Shown piece after piece: positions 1 to 16,100 of a DNA stretch of 64,000 bases. Position numbers and translations under genes: made by a program. Within the stretch, counting starts at the first letter, position 1. Each line of letters starts with the position of its first letter. Origin of the DNA: Diprion similis (Eukaryota > Arthropoda > Insecta > Hymenoptera > Diprionidae); assembly GCF_021155765.1 (NCBI RefSeq), contig NC_060114.1:17059501-17123500 (forward strand). The letters are read 5' to 3'. Under the pieces are notes generated by a model. It made no database searches, was not told where the DNA came from, and saw only the letters and a list, made by a program, of their open reading frames with translations.

Positions 1-1204
1 TTCATCTGTAAATATAATCCAATATTATCGTAAAGGAGATTATTTTTTTAGATTCTAGTGTAACTTTACTTGAATAAGGATAAAATTGTTACGAAACAAT
101 TATTTTTATGCCTGAGTTACATGGAGGCAATTTAAGGAACTATCACGATATAATTAAACATGTGCGAGTATAGTTAATACAAAATAATAAGTAACAATAG
201 GATATGAAGATGCTTAAACAAAAGAGGTGACAAAAGAAATCTCAATGTCAACATTCACGCTCAAATAAAAATATACTACTTCATAGAGTTTTTTTCACCA
301 ATTATTTAAGCTGTTTTACACTCGTAGTTCCACTTGTTGTAATATTACACTAATTGAAGTAATAAGTAAATTATCATCAACGTTCAGTATAATTAACGGG
401 TACAATAAAACAATAATTAAGTCGAGAATAATCAACTACTGCGATTATTAGCTCTCTTTTTATTAGAGGTTTGTAATTCATTTACTTTTCTGTTTTCTCG
501 TTAATTCAGTTTTCATTCAACATGTCCCTCATGTATTCTCAAACTTTTTTTATATAACGAGCAATTGTCTAGTCACAGTTGCAACAAGTCCAACAGTATT
601 TATCACCCGTCGATCGATATTTTTGTGTAAAACAATTAAATCTGAAATAACAACAAGTTGATTTTCAGTATTAGTTACTTATGACGCATGTATGCATAGA
701 AAAAAACACAGACATCCTCTGATCATTTATCCTAATGTAAATGAAATGAAAAAAAGAATGACGGTAAATATTACAGGTAAAGAGTCCTTGAAATTCACTC
801 AACAACAACGATGCAGTGAATTAGTTTTATTCATTTTTTCATCACTTTGATAACAGATGTAGGATAATCTTGCAAGAAAATATTATTTCAAATAAAAACC
901 CAGCTTTTAATACACTGTATTATAATTTGCTAAAATGACTAATATTTGTTTGACTATAATTTCCATCGCTGTTTGCATGTATTCGATATTATAAGAAGTT
1001 TGTAAGATATGTGTAACAGTTCATCTGCCTTCTGGGTATTAATTATCTTTAATGTTCACGCAGCAGTTTTTGGCACTAGGTAAGAATTCTTTGCGACACA
1101 CAGTGCACAAGTACTCGAAGTTCTTTAATTTCGCATTATTTAGATAATTCTTACAATTTTTGTATAATCTCAGAAGACTCACCTAGGTTTGCACCAGGCG
1201 CAAT
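1..1204. other. AT-rich region downstream of Atg8
   Basis: No open frame or splice-consistent coding segment was found on either strand. It lies 3' of the minus-strand LC3 gene and may contain its 3' UTR. Just after the LC3 stop, still on the minus strand, an AG/GTGAGTC sequence near 1181 resembles a splice donor, so the 3' UTR could be spliced. Nothing else is recognisable. Confidence 0.5.
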
Positions 1205-2106
<902 letters not shown>

Positions 2107-3705
2107 TTTCGCACGGTTATTGAGCTGTGCTCTGTGATATTTGGTACTGAAACTGCGACTCAATTCGTAATATTTCTCTTGCATAGGCGTAAATTTCAGT
2201 ACATACGACTAATAATGTGCGTCTCCAAGTTTCACGCGTTAACTGGCGCGTATTAGTAATAAGTAAGTAATTATATTCTTCTTTGTCAGTGCGACGTTAC
2301 CGATTCTCGTGGGAAAAATAAAATGCGAATGATTGGTAGGATGATCGAATGTCAACACGATCGATTTTGACCAATGCACTCTCAGTTATGATACATACGT
2401 ATGTAAATACATTTATTTTGCGAATATTGCAACGATTCCAGCTCCTCTCGCTGTAATAGCGTTGATATATCAAACTAAAGATTATCTGCACTATGGTCTG
2501 CGATCATCACGCGATTATCAACTATTCTTTTGTTTTGATTCTCTGCTCTGGCCCCTTTTGCTGTGCTTCTTCTTCAATCCCCGCTTCCTATGCTTTCTTC
2601 TTCTCTACCACATCTGACGCTAGGCAGCAAACAACACGCCGTGAAATAAATAAACTGCTAAGATCGAAGACCGTGCTTAGTCCACGACAGACGTTCCAAA
2701 AAAAAAGAGACAGAATACGCTTGCTTTTTTTGTCGCACTCACGCTTGAGCCAATTCGGAATAACTAACGTGACTGATGGAAAATGTCCTCTTGACGTCAG
2801 AGCCTGGTTTTCGGCGCCATTTTATCTCCACATAACCTAAGTTCTTAAATTAAATCGAGGCAAATCGTAATTATTGGGGTCTCAAATTACTCGTGTGACA
2901 CAAATTAATTAAATACAATCAATCATATACCTGTTTTACCATCCACACGCCGACAAAACACGGTCAACGGTCGGATGTCAGCCTGGTTGCATTAGTTACG
3001 TTTTGTTCCACCAGATGACGCAACAGATGACAATCCCAAAAGTGACTCCTAACGTAAGATTTACGCTGCTAGTACGAAAATTGTAGTACATACATACACA
3101 CACGAATTTCAATCCCGGATAAACATTTTCACTTTTTCATTGCTAATTTACAAGAACTTCTGAAGATTTGCGGAAACTTTTCTCTTCGCTGATTGTAATT
3201 AAATATTCTGGCAACAATGAAAACGTGACTTTCCATCCGTTATTTTCTGACAAGAGGGTTTCTGCAAAAAAAAACTCGTTTCAAAAAATAGTGAGACAGT
3301 GAGAACCTGTTAATGAACATTACTGTGCACAATCCTTGTTGCTATACACTAAATGTGTAAATGCCTTAACTTTCCGACTAACTTATTTTCGGTGCGAAGC
3401 AAAATATGACTCCGATTCTGAACGAAGTAACAATGCACCCTATTTTCTCACATCATCTCCATCGCCAGTCATTGTCACATGCATTAAACTCGGATTTTGT
3501 TCCAGACCAAAAACAAGCTATCCGGATGGATAAGTCATTTATGCATTTTACTGTACCTACATTACGAGAAAGTGCATAATATGCACCTTAAATGCCAGCA
3601 AAGTATACAGCTAGACTATATAGGTAGACGTTAATCTGAGCGTGTGATTCATAACATTTGCGCAAGATGGCGCTTCGAGCGTAGAAAAGGCTGAATGGCA
3701 GGTCC
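2107..3705. other. Upstream region between Atg8 and the DYRK leader
   Basis: This is the spacer upstream of the minus-strand Atg8 gene. It must hold the Atg8 promoter and perhaps the plus-strand kinase promoter. It contains one copy of a dispersed repeat (2774-3044). Several short open frames are present but lack splice context or recognisable similarity, so I do not call genes. Confidence 0.4.
2774..3044 (+). repeat. Dispersed ~270-bp repeat, copy 1
   Basis: It matches 31081-31354 in the same orientation. Shared blocks include TGACGTCAGAGC, GCGCCATTTTATC, CCACATAACCTAAGTT, AGGCAAATCGTAATT, GTCAGCCTGGTTGCATTA and CCACCAGATGACGCA. The copies differ by substitutions and small indels, so the duplication is old. 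No terminal inverted repeats or coding potential are obvious, so the class is unknown (SINE, MITE fragment or other). This copy lies about 0.7 kb upstream of the Atg8 start. Confidence 0.75.
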
Positions 3706-6700
3706 GTGCGTCGTTCTATAATCGGATTAGTAGGTTTGTGGCCTTCCTCGGGGTTCGGTGATCGCGTGCGTGTGTGCGTGGGTGTATTAAGCTGGCGTTT
3801 TCTTACGGTCCGACGGAGCACGCCTCGAGTGTTTCTAACAAATTTCCGCCTGTTTATATATGAAAAACTGTGTAACCTGTTAATATCCAGTATAAAAATT
3901 GACGCACGTAAAGGTACCCGACAAAGTACGGGTACACCTCTGAAATATCCGACTCGAAACAGGAATTCTAGAACGCGAAAACCCCTGATTTGCACCCCCA
4001 CAATAAACTAGTGAAAGAACGACCAAAAGATAGTGCACCTGTGCCGGATGTACAGTTACACGCAAGTCGTATACAAAACAAAATAAAAATAATGACCAAT
4101 TAGGGTTATACGTATACGTATATGCATGCATATCGTACCTGCACACATCTACCTGACGTTTCGAATAGAGAAAAAAGATACTCCGCTACACTCGTGTTCG
4201 GTCTGTTTTCCACTCTTTTGTCATCTACGACGACGTCGACGTGTTCGAATAGATCGAATAAAAATTAAAGAAAAAGAAAAATCAAATAAATAGTTAATTA
4301 ATTAATTACCCTTTCACGCAGTAACACACCGAACCACAGAATAAATATAGAAATTCGATCAAGAGAGGTATATAGAAAGAGAGAGAGCTGGAGTGGAGCG
4401 CGGAAAACAACAGAGAGGTGACATATTGTCTCGCGTTTGAAATAAAAGAGCAAAAGAAAACACGGGAAATTTTCAAATAAATGTTCTCGTGCAATGTGGA
4501 AGGCTCTCGCAACGGGCTAAAATACACCCTGTTCGTGCGCCCGTCTCTCTGTCTACCCAACACCTAACGGGGGCTACAAAAAGTATAAATATGGTGGATG
4601 GTGTGCGTGATGGTTAGCGAACTGGTGCGGGTTCGACGAGGGGCCAAGAAATCATACGGCAGACAGTGACTGTGTGTGGCGTTGGTCGGAAGCTAGAAAC
4701 GACCCCAACCATCTGAATAATACTAGAGGTGCGTTGTATGACGAGGACGACGACGACGACGAGGAAGAAAAAGAAAAGGAAAAGGAAGAAGCCGCCTCCT
4801 TCTCATTCTGCTGCTGCTTTCTGCTCGTTCTACTGACGTTGCCTTTGTCTCATCCGTATTAATCGAGACAAATGAAAAGCCTATCCGCTACCTACACAGA
4901 TGCCGATCTCGAACATTGTTTAACACTGGATGAAGGCGGTGAATGAAATTCGACGTCTGGGATGAATAATAAATAAACAAAAGAATCTGCCTCAGTCGTC
5001 CACCTATCACAAATCTTACGAATCAATTGTTCAAATGTTTTTATCCACTTTTCGAATACGCGCATGGATACGCGATTTTGTGTGGGTGATACGATTAATT
5101 AATACACCCAATTTGTAACGTGAATATATGTATGTACAATATATTTGTACATATAAACGAAAAGAAAATCGCGCAAAGCGAAATACCGCGTCGTAACGAA
5201 ACAGAGAGACAAAGACAATTGACGATAAGTGATAGGTGTTTTTGAACCTCGAGTCGTGATAAAACTGCCCAAAGGAATTTTATTGTAAAGAATATATAAT
5301 ATAAACAAAATCATAGTCGACGTACGAATTTTTTGGGAAGAATAACGACGATCTCAGATAATTCTAAAGGATAACAGATTTGACGCACGTAACTTGAATC
5401 GTCAGTGATACATAAATATACATATGTTGTTTGATATATTGCGTGCGTGCGTGTGCGTGTGCGTGAGTGAGTGAGTGAGCGAGTGTGCGTGCGTGAGTAT
5501 AATTTCGGATATACGAAGTCGGAGAAATCAATCTGCAGTATTTAACCAATGAAAACTGAAGGATACCTAGTTCGTGACTGAAAAACATACTACACTGCCA
5601 GGGTTAAGGTGAAAACATATGATCAAATTGACACTTGAAGTTGTACGCACGACTAACACGTAACTGCGTTTTGTCAAGAAGAGAAATGATCGATATTGAT
5701 ACAGGTTCTCAACGGTGTGAGTGATTGAAAAGTAAAGTGGAAGTGACCACCCTTGCTGCTGTTTACCTGTAGACCGAAACAAGTGAGCGCCGGATTTGTT
5801 TCGATTATATCGCGAATAATTATTTTCCTTATTCGACGGCGATAAAAGTAATAAATAATAATAGTAATCAGAATTGTAGGCGAATAAAGAAAGCGCGAAG
5901 CGAGAGAGACTGAGAAAAACAATGAAAAACAATTGAATGGAGCGAAGTCATCAAACTTGGTCGGCCGGCCTCGTGCCAACAACCTCTCGGCTAAACGCGT
6001 GCATCTCATGATGCGTTTGTCCTCCTCGTTTACCATAGAGTATAAAATTAGACGTTCGAATCAACGTTTGAAATTTTTTCTCAAAAATATACGACGGACA
6101 AAACAAAAGAGATAGATAACACAATCGGTTTATTAATTGTTTATCGGAAATAAAGGGGAAAATTAATTGAAATAAATGAACAAATAAATAAGTATATCGT
6201 AAGTGACATTTTAATAACAATTGACGATCCTATTTCAAAGTGTTGTTTCAAACGAGTCTAGAAACTCGTTTTTCATAGTTCCTTACTGCATTTAAGCGGG
6301 CAATTTGAAATCGATATTTTATATTTCAAATTGAGACTAACACTAACCGATTTCCGTGATCTTTTTATACGTAATTTGCTTATTTTCTCGTCATTTTCAT
6401 GATAAAAACGCGCAAGTATCTCTGTTTGAAGAAGATACGTTCAAACTCTGTCTAGTCTACCACATTTTTCGCGTCGTTTTATTTTTCGTTTGATACTTCA
6501 TCACTCGTTTTTATTTTATTTTGTTTCTTTCTAAATTATCTCGTTGAAAGTACTTCTCTAATCGTTTCATCTTCATTTTTCTTTTTCCGTGTTAAAAAAA
6601 AAAAAAAAAAAAAAGAAAAAGAGGAAAAGAAACACTTTTGAAATCGTGATATAAACCAACGCTACTGCCTCTGCAATCGACGATCTCAATAAACCACAGT

Positions 6701-7120
6701 CACACAACTTAAATATCGCATGACAACAGGTGAAGAAACAAGAGAAAAAAGAAAAACACAAGAGCTGTATTCTCAGTTTTTCTTCTTTTTTTTTTTCCTC
6801 TCTTAAAGCGAACATCCGCATCTCGCCTATCAGTATAATAATCGAACAAATATATTACCGTAAAATTGAGACTGAAAACTTAACAACAAATCTCTCTATC
6901 AAGTTTTAAATAAGCTGAAGTAAAAAGTTTTTCCCTTCGACGATATATAATTAAATAAAATAAATACATAGTAATTTTTGTAAACAAAAAATAACAACAA
7001 CAATAATAATAATAATAATTATCATCGTAATTAATGTGAGAAGAATAGAATAAATACTAACCGAAGGGAAGAACGCGATAAAAGATTAAATATTACAAAA
7101 CAAAAAAATTACAATTCTAA
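3706..7120 (+). other. Probable 5' leader/upstream region of DYRK gene
   Basis: The stretch before the kinase start codon has no convincing coding exon. It carries a GAC/GAG-rich acidic low-complexity segment (about 4738-4795), a GTGCGTGC/GTGAGTGA microsatellite (5441-5496), and poly(A) and poly(T) runs near 6595-6620 and 6786-6797. Part of it is probably the 5' UTR or a 5' UTR intron of the DYRK gene, but transcription start and splicing cannot be read from sequence alone. Confidence 0.35.
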
Positions 7121-7138
7121 ATGGGCACAAATGACTAG
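7121..7138 (+). promoter_or_regulatory. Overlapping upstream ORF (6 codons incl. stop)
   Basis: The sequence ATGGGCACAAATGACTAG encodes MGTND then stop. It begins 10 bases before the kinase ATG and ends inside the kinase frame, in a different frame. An overlapping uORF would lower initiation at the main ATG if the mRNA leader includes it. Neither ATG has a purine at -3; the upstream one has G at +4. Confidence 0.45.
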
Positions 7139-10100
7139 TTTAGCACTAGCTAGTAGTTTTATCGAGATGCCGCTATCAAGACCGAACGCGTTTGTACCAT
7201 CGAACGCGATATCGACGCAGACCTACATCTCGACAAACGAAAGTAACCACTTGCCCCCGTTAAAAGGGGGCAGCCTAGTCTTGAAACAGGGTGAATCGCC
7301 CCAGAGTCACTCGGCGCACGGAAGTACGCATTTGCCAAGTTTGGGTTCCAGCGCTAACAACAGCCTGCAAAATCTTCCCAGCAATTCGGACAGCTTGAAC
7401 ATCAGCCTGAGTTCTCACGCGAGCCATACGAGCCACAATTCTAGCTGCCACAATTCCCACTCGCAACCGAACAGCCAGTCGAGCAGTCCGATGGTGAAAA
7501 ATGGCAGAACGGAAGGAAACTCGACCGTTAGCGGAAAGCCTGCGACGACCATCGCGACCCCCGACACAGTTATGAAGCTCTACATGAAGTACCTTACGCC
7601 GCACGAACATCACGAGATATTCAACTATCCGCAGATATACTACATCGGAGCTAACGCCAAAAAGCGGCCCGGGATCATCGGGGTCGCTGCTAACAACAAC
7701 GGGTACGACAACGACCAGGGATCGTACATTCACATCACTCACGATCACGTAGCCTATAGATACGAGGTCCTCAAGGTCATCGGCAAGGGCTCGTTTGGCC
7801 AGGTCGTCAAGGCCTACGATCACAAGACCCAGGAACACGTCGCGCTTAAAATGGTCAGGAACGAGAAGAGATTTTATCGTCAGGCTCAGGAGGAGATTAG
7901 AATATTGAGGAATTTGAGGGAACAGGATAAGGAGAATACAATGAACATTATACACATGTACGATTCATTTTCGTTCAGAAATCACATGTGCATTACCTTC
8001 GAACTGCTTAGTATTAACCTTTACGAACTCATTAAGAAAAACAAGTTCCAAGGCTTTAGTCTTGCTCTTGTTAGAAAGTTTTCACACTCTTTGCTACAGT
8101 GCCTCGACGCTCTCTATAAAAACAAAATCATTCACTGCGACATGAAGCCTGAAAATGTCCTCCTCAAACAACAGGGACGCAGCGGTATCAAGGTCAGTTT
8201 ATATTCATATTATACAATAATCTCTGTTTTATCGATTGACTCAATTGCATATAAGTATAAATTTGTTAGATGTATCTCATCGTACAGCCTAAATGCCAAT
8301 TTTTGTCGTAGTTTCACTATCGATCCATCGCTCTTTCGTTATTTTATTATATAATATTATTCGTATTAAATTGTATTAAATTTCGCACGAAAGTGGAAAG
8401 ATGTACTTGATATTGAAGACTCTGCAAAATCATAAATAAATCATTCAATCGAATCGATAAAATGGTGGCTTTATTGCGAAACAATGATTGTAAAATTAAG
8501 GGTTGAGGATGGAAATTGACTTGATTCCTTGTTTGACTACTCATTAAAAGCGCACTTACCTACCTACCGTGCGTGTGACAAGAATAGCGACGCTGATTTT
8601 ATTTTTGTACTCGAAGCAAGAGTTTATTTTGAAAAATCCCAATGAGTACAGAAATGAAAATTCTGCCTGATATTACATTCTTTGTTCTGCTGAAGAAATA
8701 AAATCCTGGATGTCAGTCGTGCGACCGTGACTTTAATTAATGAACGGTTGCTGTCTGCGAGTGGGTGCATATACAGAAACATGCACACCTTAAAGCGGGA
8801 ATCTTTAAAGAGCAGAACTCAACACAAGCAGATTTTCCAATAAAACGCTTTCATTGAGACAGCAACTTATTTCAAGAAATCAGATCACCGTTGCCCAGAT
8901 TTTATATTATTCTGATTCAATAATTTCTGAACACAATAATTATAAAATTTCTTCTCATGTCAAGTTTGAGTATAACAAAAAAGAAAACAAAAAACAAGTC
9001 ACCTCCAGTAAGAAGTTCTCTGCGTCACATCGATTTGTCACACGACGCTGATCTATGAAAAGTACGCTGACAGTACAATTTCAATTATTCTTTCATACCG
9101 TGTTAATTTTGTGTATATGAAATCATGTTAGGCAAAAGAGTCTTTTTAATCGTGTGTATTGAGCACACAGTACAAGATACAAAAAAAAAAAAAAAAAAAA
9201 CTGGTAAAACAAATATCTACTTTATCGACACTTGAGACTCTATTGTCTCTTTATTTTCCTGATTCTTTCGACTTCTTGCTAAGGTTTAAGTTAATCCATT
9301 TTAGGAACGTACTGCGAGTGCCTTTGGTTGAGAAATGAACCCTCCTGAGTTCCTCTCTCCGAGTAGAAGTATTATTTTCTCCTTTGAAAATATAGATAGA
9401 GTTTTCTCTGCATGAATCTTTGGTCTAGGCTAGGGGAAAACCTATGGCACCCTCTCTTCTCTTTCCTTTCCTTTCCTTTCTTCCTCGGGTTCCCGTCTAA
9501 ATGTGTACTATTTCTATAAATATACCGTACTTAAAGCTTCCCGAGTAATATATAGATATATAGGTATATATATATATATATATATACTACATGTACTTAA
9601 AAAAGTTACCTATACCTCATTTTTCGAGACAGCACTTTAACCCTTAGAGTCATAGTGGTTAGTATTCTTATCACCAATTTTATATCCACTTTTTGTATAT
9701 TTAGAGAACTTTTCAACATACTTCTTTGCAATTTTTTGATATTTCTGATAGTATACTATTAGGTTTTCAATACTCGGGAGTAATCATTGGAATATAATGT
9801 AAATTATTATTGTTTGAAACAAATTGATTGAAAAAAATCGTGAAGATCGAAGGAATAATTCATTTGGTATATGGTTTATATATATATACATCGTAAGTTT
9901 TTGGACTAGCTGATTACGAATCTCGAATCGGATTTAAAAAATTCTAGATGGCGGATCCAATATGGCGGATGAAAAGTTCAAATTCGATCGAATCCGGAGA
10001 AAAAACTCTGTCCAGGGGTTTTTGGAGTTGCTGATTACGAATCTGAAATCAGATTTTGAAAATTCAGTATGGCAAATCTAATCAGCGACCCCTTCTCCTT

Positions 10101-13100
10101 TCGAAACTCCATGCGTAGAGTTTTTTCACCGCATTCGATGAAATTTGAAATTTCCGTACGCCATATTGTCTCCGCCATCTTGAATTTTTCAATACCTGAT
10201 TTCAGATTTTTTATCAGCGACCCTGAAAACCATGGAACACTATCTTGTTATCAAAGTTGACTCAGAACAACAATGTGTGACTCAAGGGGTTAAATGAAGC
10301 ATTTTTTTCACCTCTATCCGTTAGATTTTCTTCTTCTTCGTCTTTCTCGCTGGTATCCGAATTTAAAAGTACGATTATCATTTCGAACATAAGATTTCTC
10401 ACACACATAATATCTGTACGTATAAAGACAACGAGTCACAAAGTAAAACCTGCGTGCAAAGAAGCGAGCGAAGAACAAAGAAATAATTTTCCGGTAACTG
10501 AAGAAAAACTACAGAATTCTCACTGTCATCTATTTATATTCCTTTCTCCTTTATGCTTATCTATATATGTATATACGTGCATACATAGATACTTACTCAC
10601 GGTCGAGTTGTTTGACTGCTGTATGTAGAATATACGTCTATGTATGTGTGAATGTATGCATGTTATATTTTTAGGCAGCTTCGGACGAAAGACTTCCTAG
10701 AGATAAATTGTTCTATCGTAATTTTGTTTCCTCTCATCGTTTGATTTTTTGTTATTATTATTATTATTATTGTTACGGATATTATCGTCGATATTTTAAA
10801 TTTACTACATTATCGAAGTTAATTCTTTTCTATACAGTAAATTCTGTTAAGTTTTGCATCAATTTATCAGTATTAAAATCCCAAAAAAAAATTTCTTGGC
10901 AACGGAAACCGGCTTAATAAAATATATTACAGTTCTATTTATTGCACTCGGTATTACTTCTCTTCTTCTGCATGTTCCCTGACTTTCGATTCATATAGCG
11001 CGGAAAACTTTTTTGAAAAAAAAAAAAAAAAAAAAAATCCAATATGCTGTTTGTTGACGCTGTTGCCCAAACCTAATAAAATTTAATAAACGACTGACTT
11101 GTTTTTGATGTGTCAAATACAAATTTATCGAATCCATTCGACGACCCTAGAATGACGAGGTTAATGTTTGTGACGTTAGAGTGTGACGATGCAGTGTTGA
11201 GATATATCTCCCAAATTTATAAAGATTCAGTAAACCATAAAACAACAGAATATTATGACACGCGTATATTTTGTTTAACCTATAAGACGTTATATTATTT
11301 GGTTCTCCAGTTTTTATTTTCTATGATTTGGGGGTGCAGTAAATATTTGCAGTTAATGTATGTATGTACATATAAGTTCTCCTTTTTCTTCCTCCTTTGT
11401 CATTTATCATCGCGTATTTAAGCTAATATTCACCGTCATATTTACACAATTTATTTATAGACACATACACCTCCCGTTGTGTTATGTTTGAAATGATGAT
11501 TTTTTCCTGTCATGTTTATTCATTACTGGGTTGGTAGTCGTCAATCTTCGACGCCGATGTTTCGTGGTAAGAAGTCTGTGCTGCTGTCGCTGATGCTGCT
11601 GATGCTGATGCTGCCGCTTCTTGCTTCTTGCTGCACACGTCTTTTGCCTTGCCTGCTATAAAGCTGCCCTTATGACTCTTTGCTAAATTCAATTCCAGAT
11701 TACTGTAGCAAACTGGTTTTGCCAGTCCTCTTGGTAACCGACAACTTTGTTGTGACCTCACAACACTGCTGGGGATATAGTAGTGGCGAGGCAAAGAAAT
11801 TATATCGTATACATATACATATAATACAGCCTTATATATATTTGTACAGGGTGTTTCAGTGTCGCGTTCACGTGTTCCGTTAAGAGGATGCCATAGTCAG
11901 TCCTTACCGACCGAGTAAAATGTCCTTCGTTTTGGTTATATTGAGTCTTTACCGACCGAGTGAAATGTCCCTTATTTTGGCTATATTCAGTCCTTGAAGT
12001 GTCCGTTATTTCGACAATAGTTAGTTACTAGTTATTTACCGAGCTAGTAGGATTTCCCTTATTTTTACTATCATGATAGCCTAAAGAACACTGACATGAA
12101 AATACCGCAGATGGCGAAATTCTACATAAAATCACGAGTGAGAATAAAGTTGATTTTTTTTTCACGAGAATAACGGCAGGACAGTATTTACTTATCATTC
12201 GTGGTTATTCGCTTACAGGATTACATTTTTTTTGGCTTCATTTTCGTATGAAACAAACTATGCTTGTTTTTTTTAAGTATTTCTGTCCGGCATTACTTGA
12301 TGTAGATACATGTTCCGATAATAGCCAAAATAAGTGATGTTCTACTCGGTCGGTAAACACTGATTGTAGCATCCTCTTAATACCACAGCCACAGAATTAA
12401 AAGCAGGTTGCAATCTCACGTTTTTTTCATTTTTGATGATTTTTTTTTTGATGCCATTCCTCTTCGCACAAATCAATTATTCGACGTGTTTTCTTTCCTT
12501 CTTCTTTTGTATATATAAAAAAAAAAAAATTCAAGTGTATACGAATAAAAATACGTGAGCCTAATGCCGCGGTTATCGTAAAATTTGTTTCAACTCTCTG
12601 CGACGGATTTAGACTTTCTTCTTTCAGTTTTAAGTTAGGCTTATTTTATGCTGTTTATTACGGTCAAGTCGTGCCTTTATTGGCTTGGCAACGTTGTCTA
12701 TTACAGTCGCTTCTTCCGTTCAGTTTTTCAGGTAGTTTAAATTGTCGATCGTAAAGATATTTTCATTCGTTTTTCCACCCTTTTTTACCGTCTCAATTCT
12801 CTCCTTCGATTACTGCGCATCATTGAAAGCTAAGACAGCTGTGTATACAAACAAACGGAGTTACATTAATGCAGTTATGATTTCTAGCATTAGTTGACGA
12901 CGTTGTTTTATTACAGCACGTTGGTAACAAATATTTTACATTTCGTTGTACTACATTGTATTAGCCGTTTTTCTTCTAATTGACAATATTAACCCTTTTA
13001 GTCACACATTTTTCAACTCAATATTTTCATCTGAATAATAATAATCGAGGGTTTTTGGGCTCCCTGATCGCAAATCTGAAGTCAGAATTTGATCAGTTCT

Positions 13101-16100
13101 AAATCCAAGATGGAGGATCCAATATGGGAGATTCAATATGGTGGATGTAAAATCGAAAAAACTATCAAAACTCGATGATTCTGGCAGAAACTTGTTACTC
13201 GGGGGTTTTTGAGGTTATACGAAGTAAAATAGATCATTTGAAGTTCTAAATAAACTGTGATAAGGACATGAGCATCCCTCTGTGACTGAAAGGGTTAAGA
13301 ATTGAATTGAATTGTAGAATTTATTTTCGTTTCGCCTTGTGCAAATGTTTACGTATACTTATAACACGTAAGAAAAAAAAAAAAAAATTGCCTCAATTGT
13401 TTTGTTTTAATTATCACGAGAAAGAATTAATTGAAGAAAAAAAATTGGAATAATTTCTAGCTTTAGACAGTATAACAAAGAACCATTACAGTACCTCTTC
13501 ATTTCCTTATTCCCCTTCTTCCGGTTTCTTAACCTTGACGATTGGATCACGATACCCGACATAATAATAATTATGAACATGAGGATTTGATTACTTCTTA
13601 AATCCCCCCGCATTGTCTTTGGCCTAGTTAAATTAATAACATAATCCATCGGTCGTCAATGAGCGAAGCGAAATAAGAGACACGTTCAACTCGATGATGT
13701 GCGTATGAGGCCATATTCAAAGAGTTCATATACTCAACGATATAAGCGTGCCTACGATACTTGTGTGATTTTTTTTCTTTCTTTTTTCTTCTTCTTCTTC
13801 TATCCTGCAACTCTTCCAAGTAGTACGTGACTAGTGACCTTGATACTACATCGCTTTACACTATACACTCATTGCTTTATAAATCTGTACAGTGTAGTGT
13901 AATAATACTCAAGGTTCGATTAACACTTCGCAGTATATATAACGCGCACGTCGTATTATTGTAAAACATTTTTTTTCTTATTTTTTTTTTTTATTCATCC
14001 TTATCATCGTCATTGGAATTGAGACAGCTTTGCTTCTTCCGTGTTTATAGTAGATATAATACTTTATTCGCGATCTTTCTTCTTCTTCTCGATTTTCAAT
14101 CGTCGTATATACGATTTATCGAACAATTAGACGAAATGAATCGCAAAGATTTGAGGTTGGAACGCGTTTAACGGAACTCTGCAATTCGCGCATCTATACA
14201 CGGTTTTCAAATCGTTATAACCAATCCAGTCGACCTTTCTCTCGGCGCTATTTTCACTCTGCATCATTACAGTGATGCCATACGCAGTACGGAGTTGAAA
14301 AAGATTTTCCTCAGATTTACACTGAGATACGTCGTTCACACATTTTTTTATGTTTATATTATAATATAGAGCCTAATTTCAAATTATTTTGTGGCGAAAC
14401 TTGAAGTGAAGGAATAATCAAACTTTTTTAGCGAATGGGTGTAAAAAATTAGAAAAATATAAACGAAATTACCAGGATTCCGAACGTTAAAATATCGAAC
14501 ATCAAAAACAAAGTCAGATCGAAATGGTGAAATTTCACCAAGCCGTAAACTCACTGAACTGAAAATCTTCCATCATTCAGAATTTCGATGTTTCAGATTT
14601 TTAAATCCTCTCATTTTCCCACTTTTGGAACTTTGACTTTTGATGTTTCATCAAAGTTTTCATTTTTTTATTCTCTTTTTGACTATCTTTCGTTGCACGG
14701 TTTCTTCGAAGGAAATAAAAAACGATAATCGGACGTCGATGTTACGTTGCTTTGCTTGCTGTGTGATACAGACGCTGATCATTCTCGTTCGTTCGTTGAT
14801 TAGGTACAATAAATTTTATTACACGATGTCTGTGTGCACAGTGGTCCGGTATAGGACCAACGGCAATTTTTCTGTATGGGGCATTCCACGTCAAATTAGC
14901 AGCACATGTAATTTAGATCTTGAAAGTGCAAAAAAAATTAAAAATAAATAAAGAGAGAGAGAGAGAGAGAGATAAAAATATTACCCTAATCGGAAAGAAT
15001 CTAATAACACAATGTGATAGGCCATCACAAGTTTGTGATATACTTGAACTGACGATAAGAAGGGACATATTTACGATACGTATTTTATTCGAATCGATAA
15101 AATCAATGTTACAGGACAACGAAAATAACTGTGCTTGAAATTCACAAGGTATAAGGTAACGGGGCTGTCTATATATATATGTACGAAAGTAAATTATTTT
15201 CAGTAATACGCTCTGTGAGGTGAATGTGTATATATAGTAGTATACGAGGGTGGGGCAAGAAAAAAAAAGAGTCATTTACGTGAAAAATAATTGATAAAAA
15301 GAAAGAGTAACCAGAATATGGTAAATTTATACGTAATTACGGAGCACCCAAGTTCTTTCAAGTCATTTTTCATGTAAAAAAAATTTGAATTAAAAAAAAA
15401 TATATATATATATATTTTCAACAGTCTAAAATTAGGGAGGAAAGTTTGAAAATTCAATTTTTGGATTTCAAATTTCATTTTCGAGATGATGAACATGATA
15501 TTAGGTATTGGCATATTTTTTTTCTCAAAACTTCAGAGTTTTACGAAACAAAAACGTCTCAAGAGTTTGTTTTTTCTCTCTATCTATTGAGGAGAAAAAG
15601 ATATATACATATTGAGTTGAAAATTCCGTGATTTTGAAAATTTGATAATTTGCCGCCGCTATTGCTCAAAAACTGCTTGCCGAATTTTTTTTTTTTTTAA
15701 ATCATTGATATCTTTCTTACTACTGTCTTTCGAAAGACAAAATCAATTTTTCAAAATTTTGCCCACCCGGTACAATTTGTACCCATAATTGACGAAATGA
15801 CTCATATATATTAATAGCGTGCAGCGTAATACGTACATGAATAGTGAATGGTAAAAATGGAAATTTTTTTTTTTACTGTTGTTGTTGTTCTTGCCGTCGT
15901 CGTCGTTATTGTTGTTGTTGTTATTGTTGAAACATGTATGTAAACTTGTACAAGAGCCAAAGAGTTTAATATAAATGGCAATTGATCGAATTTAATGACC
16001 AAAACTTTTGTGCAGTATGGTTTAATTATGTGTGTAACGTGACTCGGTGAGTTTGAATTATCAATTATTTCACGATCAGTCTGGGCTTGGAAGAGAGAAA

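Noticed and set aside
7275-7955. 226-aa minus-strand open frame
   Set aside because: It is antisense to the well-supported DYRK exon; codon composition and similarity support only the plus strand.
11516-11794. Minus-strand Ala/Ser-rich frame in the DYRK intron
   Set aside because: Low-complexity GCT/GAT repeat translation without splice partners or similarity.
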